From: Erythrophleum ivorense
Taxonomy: Eukaryota > Streptophyta > Magnoliopsida > Fabales > Fabaceae
Direction of reading: 5' to 3'
DNA: 64,000 nucleotides
NCBI GenBank assembly: GCA_026724425.1
Contig: JAIUCV010000570.1
Span: 248,001 to 312,000 of the forward strand
The position numbers were made by a program, and so were the translations under genes. Under the pieces are notes generated by a model. That model did not search any database and was not told the origin of the DNA. It saw only the letters and a program-made list of their open reading frames with translations. Below, piece by piece: positions 58,810 through 64,000 of this stretch. The number at the start of each line of letters is the position of its first letter. The stretch's first letter is position 1.

Positions 58810-59775
58810 TGTTTGGAAAAGCTAAAGTCTATTGATTTGAGCTATTCCCAATATTTGACTGAAACTCCAAGTTTCTCTGGACTTCCAAATTTAGAAAGAT
58901 TAATTCTTGAAAGCTGCACGTCCCTTGTTGAGGTTCATTCTTCCCTCGGAGAGCTGAAAAAGCTAGTCGAATTGGATTTGGGTAACTGCGAGAATCTTGA
59001 GATCCTTCCAGGAAAATTAAAAATGAATTCTCTGACAAAGTTGGTTCTCCATGGGTGCTCTAAAGTTAAAAAGGTCCCAGAGTTTGGTAAAAGAATGAAA
59101 AATCTATTATTGCTTGATCTAAAGGATACTGCTATAACAGAACTTCCTGAATCAATTGAGTTCTTGACTGGCCTTGAATATTTGAATTTGAGAGGCTGCA
59201 AAAATCTTGTTTGTCTTCCCTGTACGTTGCACAAATTGAAGCATCTCAGCAGTCTTAATATTTGTGAGTGCACAGAATTTTCTATGTTGCCAGAAAATTT
59301 GAATGAAAATGAGGCCTTGGAAAACCTTGATGTGAGTATGACTCACATAAAAGAAGTACCTTTATCCATCCTTCAGCTAGAAAATCTCAAGACACTCTCT
59401 CTTTGTGGATTCCAAGGGATGTCATCACGCCACTTGGGGACTTTACGTCTCATCATGGGCTCTTATCTGCCATCCTTAACAGAGTTAGATTTAAGCTACT
59501 GTGGCATTAGTGATGGATCAATTCCTCATGATATTGGCGGTTTATCATCATTATTTGTATTAAATCTGGGAGGAAACAATTTTGTTAATCTACCTGCTGG
59601 TTGCATCTCTAATCTTTCGAGACTTCACTATCTTTTTCTGAATTCTTGCGAAAGGCTTAAGTCATTGCCAAAGCTCCCACCCCGTTTAATTCGATTAGAT
59701 ACATTCAATTGCAATTCAATGGAACCTTTTTCAAATGGACAATTATGGAATCTCTTTTCTTCACTTGATCATCAG
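58810..59775 (+). pseudogene. TNL copy 2 exon 4: main LRR array
   Basis: 322 open codons with about a dozen leucine-rich repeats (LKSIDLSYSQYLTETPSFSG, LTKLVLHGCSKVKKVPEF, LLLLDLKDTAITELPESI, LFVLNLGGNNFVNLP). The array supplies ligand or effector recognition. It ends at CATCAG|GTATGT. Confidence 0.95.
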
Positions 59776-60154
59776 GTATGTTTGTGTAACTATTATCTAT
59801 ATATTGACTTACAAATTTCGAGCCAAATGTTACACTTTAAAAATATATGTATATTGCATTGAATTTTAAAAGTATTACATTAAAATGTTATATGTTTGAA
59901 AAATTTGGTGGCATTGTTATCGACTTTTTTCTTTTGTTGGAATATGACGAAGTCAATGACGCTGTCACCGACATTGTGTCAGAGAACATGGAACTCGATG
60001 TTATTAGCATCGAGTTCCATGCAAAACCTAGCAGCATGGGATGTGAAAAAAATGAAGAAATTTTGCACAAATAGATAGTATGTAGGTTCGGGTGGCTAGT
60101 CACTAAATATCAGAAAGTACTAGTGGCTACTCCTCATGAGTGCTCAGTACTACA

Positions 60155-60200
<46 letters not shown>

Positions 60201-60916
60201 ACGTTACTTAATTAAGCTTAGATTGTATTAACTTTCTAAATAAAAATTAGACGAAGTTATTGTAAAATTGCATAGAACTATAAATATAAATTAGATAAAC
60301 TAATGTCATTTTTTTTAATGCACAGAACCATAAACATATTTATTATAGTATTAGTACTTCATACTTCAAGTAATATATAAAAATTCAAGAAATTGAAAAA
60401 CATTAATATTTAACACACATGATATCAAGATTCAAATATATATATATATAATGTACACAAGGTTTATGATATTATAGTATCGAATATTTTCCTGCAAAAT
60501 TTTAAAAATTTAAAACCATCCACTTTTCTCTAAATCTAATTCAGAAATAAAAAATTATCAAAAACTTTAAAGTTTCTCATTTTTATATGAATTTAAGAGT
60601 TGGAGGGGAGATGCTTCCGTCAAATTAGTTGTTAAGGCTTAAAAAATCTGTGTTGGCTTTTCTTGGAAAAATATGAACTATCAAAATCGGAGAGCAAAAT
60701 GGGAACTCGTAATTTATTAGAAAAAAAAAGAAAAGAAAAGAAAAGGGAAACATTGTCACCAAATTCCCAAAAATATAGCATTTCGTTGTAATATTTTTGG
60801 TATGATAAGATTTGACAGATAATATTATTTTATTGTAATATATGGCTCAAACGGTCATTGACTATGTATCTGTTCTTTTTAACAACATATATAAAGTGAC
60901 TATTTCCTTGTTTTAG
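59776..60916. other. TNL copy 2 intron 4, expanded
   Basis: The matching intron of copy 1 (27623-27716) is only 94 bp, so about 1 kb was added here. The added DNA includes an open stretch (59941-60073) reading EYDEVNDAVTDIVSENMELD and onward, a perfect 14-bp stem-loop (59987-60021) and a long AT microsatellite (60157-60195). Confidence 0.65.
59987..60021. repeat. Perfect 14-bp inverted repeat, 7-bp loop
   Basis: CATGGAACTCGATG, then TTATTAG, then CATCGAGTTCCATG: the arms are exact complements and not AT-only. In RNA it would form a stable hairpin in either orientation. Confidence 0.97.
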
Positions 60917-61044
60917 CATCGTCGTCGGACTAATTATATGGTTACAGTACTCAAGCGCACGGAGGTATGTTTCTCTCTTTTTCTCTTTCTTACGTGCTCT
61001 TTTTCTTGGTAATTACTCTTGATGATAGATTAATTTTGTTGCAG

Positions 61045-61692
61045 TCAGAATATCTTCCTCAAAGAGATTTTTTTGCAACAATTCCGGGAAGTGAAATACC
61101 ATCATGGTTTCCAAATAAAGTTTATACTCTTTCCCGCGATCGTAAAGATTTAGTGGGAACATATGTATCAATAATGGTGGACATTCCTCAATCTTGTGGT
61201 GCAAGTGAATGGTCAGGAATTGCTGTATGCCTCAAAATACTATGCCAGTCCTCTGCGGTTTACATTTCCTGGACTTCTAAAGCTCCTGAAGATGATATCC
61301 ATATACGCAAAGAGTGGGCACATTCTATTAGATATATTGGCAATCCTCAGATTCCTCAGCTTTGTCTAATGCTTTTGCATTGCAATGATCAAACATGTTG
61401 GCAACATCTAAGAGGTGATAACAACCGCCTTGAAATAAAATTCAGACTAGCTGAAAGTACTTTACTCATTGATGCACTTCAAGTTGAGGGTTGTGGATGG
61501 CGTGTGTTATGTAAGGAAGAGATGGAAGAGCGGCGCAGCAAAAATGATTCCAACAAATTACGGGTAGCAGAGGTTGGCAATTCCGAGGTTTGGGTTCCTC
61601 ACTCCGTATTGAACAAAACGCTAAAATTCTTTGGAGTGTTGCCCAACCAATTAGACAGAAAGAGAAAAAGAAAGAGAAAAAGAGAAGAATAG
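61045..61692 (+). pseudogene. TNL copy 2 exon 6: C-JID domain
   Basis: Frame SEYLPQRDFFATIPGSEIPS, WFPN opens the C-JID/post-LRR domain, which contacts effectors in TNLs of known structure. It ends in a Lys/Arg-rich tail (KRKRKRKREE) that could act as a nuclear signal. The 48-bp exon 60917-60964 precedes it. Confidence 0.93.
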
Positions 61693-63345
61693 GTAATTAT
61701 TAGTCACCTTCTATATATAGTTCCATTTTTACTCCTCTACTTCATTTTAAAAATTTAAGCAGCTATTTTTCTTTATGAAATTTGTCGAGTTAGTCCTTGT
61801 TTTAAGTGCTAATGTAAATTATTTCATACCATGGGTATTTTTGAATTTTCTATTGTCAATTAAAATTTGAAATATGATTTTAATCTTTCTCAACCTCTTG
61901 ACTGATTAAGTTTCAAACATGAAATTGAGGTCTTCCAACAATATAATCTCGAATTCAGTATCATGAACAAATCTTCCGCTGCATTTAATTTTACTTTTTG
62001 TCCCAGGTTGGAAGATACTGATTGGGTGATGGAATTAATTCTCCATCAACAGGGGGAACCAGTTCTGGAAGCTATGCTCACATGGATTCCTATCTTGCAC
62101 CAATTCTAGAAGACATTCCACCTCTACGCCTGCAATTTGTAGTACCTGTTTTTATTATAATAAATTAGACACTGGTGTTTTTTTTTTTATCAATTTGGTA
62201 TGTATGTTTCTGACCTTGTATTGCTCTCTGTTTGTCAATCCAAAATAATATGATTTCTAATAGGGAGGGATTATAACCAGGGTATGTTCGTGAAATTTGT
62301 ACTTTAAATTTGTGATTATTTTATTTATTGACCTGAAAATTTTAGATCATAGAGACACATCAGTCATGGTGAGCTAGACTTAAAGAACTCATTGAACAGC
62401 TTTCCACGAATGATTATTGAGGTCCACCTCCAGCTTCATATCATAATTCTTTTGACAGTACACTTTCAAAAACTAAATCGATAACAATTATATAGAAGAG
62501 TTCAGTTGTTATTAGGATTTTCCAAATTCAAGAGAATTGGGGTTTTGCTTGGCATGAGTCGTGAAACCTCTTATGTTTTGTAAAAATTCTTACATGTAGT
62601 CTTTGCGCTTAAGATAGGTGCAATGAATAAATAGAAGCTTGCTAAGAATATGTTGGTAAATCTCACTATCTGAAATGCTTACTGTACAGTGTTTTTATTA
62701 CCTTCTTACACCTATCTCAATCAGTGAAGGGGTGTATGAATAAGAATTTTTAGTTATTTTGCAAATTGAACTTTTCATTAAGGTAGCTTGATGAGAGCGC
62801 ATGACCTCTATGGATTATTGTGGTTGGTGCTTTGGAAATTTGTTGCTGTTGACTGGAGAATTTGTTAAGCTTCTTATGATCCCTTCTTTGGCATGATTCT
62901 GTAGGGTGGAGATCATTGTTCTTCTGTCATTGCCATTATGTTAAAGTAACAGGGTTGTACCACTGAGCATATTTAAAGGCAACTTATCTTGTTTGAGAGA
63001 ACTTTCGTTGAGCTAGCCAAAGCTTGGCATTCCGTAGAAATCTTACTAAGAAATTGTTTTCTAAATACTTGCCTGTCACTTTCACTCCCACCGCGACTAA
63101 ATATATTGTTGTGTTCGTTGATGGTTTATTTGTGTTAACTCACCTATAAACAGCCGAAAAAGGCAATTAATAGCATGATACTTGAATGTAGAAAAAATAA
63201 GCTCAACATGTCTGTCATTTTCTAGTTATGTTTGGCAGAAAAGAATAAATTGCAAATCATTGGTGGTTTAAAGATAAAAATGATGCAAAAACTGTTGATA
63301 GTATTGAAAGTGCAGGAAGTTAAAGCAGAATTTTGTCAAAAAGTA
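61693..63345. other. TNL copy 2 3' flank
   Basis: 3' UTR and downstream DNA. Large parts match, inverted, 49560-50465, and the first 200 bp match the copy 1 flank. No other gene is seen; the 87-codon plus frame at 63232-63495 runs into the CACTA terminus and is not convincing. Confidence 0.6.
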
Positions 63346-64000
63346 CACTACAAGAAAGCAACGAATTTGTCACGGAATATTCTCGCGAAAAAATTTCCGT
63401 CACAGCTTCTCACAGAAATTATCACCAATTTTATCACGGAGAAACCCTTTTCACAGACTTTTCTCATGAAAAAATATGAGAGAGGAAATAGATAGAATTC
63501 TATGAGAAATACTGTCAGAATGGTGGCACGAAAAGGCGGAAAAAATTTCTCGCGGTAATTTTCCGTGAGAAAAATTGACAGAAATCCGATTGCTTTTTTT
63601 TTTAATTTTGGGAGAATTTTCTCACAGAATATTCCGCGAGAAAAAATTCTCACGGAATATTCCTCGAGAATTTTCTCACAGAATATTCTGTGAGAATTTT
63701 TTCTCGCGAAATATTCCGTGAGAATTTCGAAAATTTTGCGAAGCCTTTTGGCACTTGTTTCTCACGGAATTTTCCATGAGAAAATTCCGTGAGAATTTCA
63801 AAAATTCTGCGAAGCCTTGCCACTTATTTCTCACGGAATTTTCCGTGAGAAAATTCCGTGAGAAAAGACGCTATTTTCCCTTACCCTGTGCTTCGATTCA
63901 TTTTGTTTCAACTGGGTAAACGGCACTTCTTCTGTTGGGTTTCGTTCAGGCGACGCTGCAAGGGAGCTTGGGGAGAAAAGGTGCTATATTTCTAAACCCT
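63346..64000. mobile_element. CACTA (En/Spm) transposon, left end, cut by window
   Basis: CACTACAAGAAA at 63346-63357 is the classic CACTA terminal motif. The next 500 bp contain many direct and inverted copies of TTCTCACGGAAT(A/T)TTC and CTCGCGAAA-like words (for example TTCTCACGGAATTTTCCGTG), the subterminal transposase-binding repeats typical of this superfamily. The other end lies beyond 64000, so length and autonomy are unknown; the sequence after 63880 is less repetitive. Confidence 0.88.

Larger units (their letters stand above)
54538..61692 (+). pseudogene. TIR-NBS-LRR resistance gene copy 2, two frameshifts
   Basis: Same receptor family as copy 1, pointing the other way. Exons: 54538-55043 (TIR), 57232-58316 (NB-ARC), 58434-58706 and 58810-59775 (LRR), 60917-60964 and 61045-61692 (C-JID). 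All six have consensus GT/AG borders. Adding the two missing bases in exon 2, the exons sum to exactly 1,176 codons including the TAG at 61690, normal for a full TNL. The deletions are in the P-loop (near 57402-57408) and before the WFG motif (near 57670). As read, translation ends at 57412 after about 228 residues. The start MAPSVREE aligns with copy 1; an upstream in-frame ATG lies at 54505. Confirming the two shifts against reads would decide whether this is a gene. Confidence 0.93.

Noticed and set aside
26845..61692. Functional paired-NLR sensor/helper locus
   Set aside because: The head-to-head layout is suggestive, but the starts are 20 kb apart, both genes are broken, neither has an integrated decoy domain, and they are close paralogues rather than two distinct partners.

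Overview
The window looks like nuclear DNA of a eudicot plant. It carries two TIR-NBS-LRR (TNL) resistance-gene copies with plant introns (TNLs are essentially absent from grasses), a chloroplast-targeted AIR carboxylase of plant type, and dense nested plant transposons. I could not identify the species. No gene in the window looks fully intact.

Layout. (1) 1-4.4 kb: AT-rich DNA with a hAT-type non-autonomous element (1010-1704) and a ~308-bp tandem duplication. (2) 4470-24623, minus strand: a roughly 20-kb fossil of the purine-biosynthesis gene for phosphoribosylaminoimidazole (AIR) carboxylase, PurK-PurE type. The TATA box, start, transit peptide and at least twelve exons are still recognisable in correct order, but stops, frameshifts, lost splice sites and missing PurE exons have destroyed it. 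Its body holds a 2.9-kb solo LTR (8299-11179), a hAT MITE (12847-13270) and, inside exon 2, an 8.5-kb Ty1/copia element (15509-23975). That copia element is itself broken by another solo LTR (20417-23401), a Tourist/Harbinger-like MITE (18089-18629) and a 140-bp tandem duplication. (3) 26845-33942, minus: TNL copy 1, a pseudogene with two nonsense codons, a frameshift and a large LRR deletion; a solo LTR (30200-33090) sits in intron 1. (4) 35.1-36.7 kb: a second, truncated TNL 5' segment that lacks its TIR exon and preserves the empty site of that solo LTR. (5) 36867-41544: a young Ty1/copia element inserted in a fold-back AT-rich element. (6) 42.3-46.8 kb: mostly non-coding, with a PPR-gene relic. 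(7) 46797-49496: a fourth solo LTR carrying a MITE. (8) 49.5-50.5 kb: an orphan TNL 3' flank. (9) 50.5-52.4 kb: a gypsy-like 3' end plus LTR. (10) 54538-61692, plus: TNL copy 2, nearly complete (1,176 codon-equivalents) but with two 1-nt deletions in the NB-ARC exon. (11) 63346-end: the left terminus of a CACTA transposon.

The two TNL copies point away from each other, share promoter and 3'-flank sequence, and with the orphan fragments form a decayed TNL cluster built by inverted and tandem duplication. In both copies the first lesion lies at or just after the P-loop, so each could still encode a TIR-only protein of about 230-260 residues with the NADase glutamate intact. I saw no tRNA, rRNA or CRISPR array. 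I found no previously undescribed enzymatic system; the most informative signals are the fossil AIR carboxylase gene, the TNL remnants, and the four-copy 2.7-3.0-kb LTR family with complete target-site duplications.
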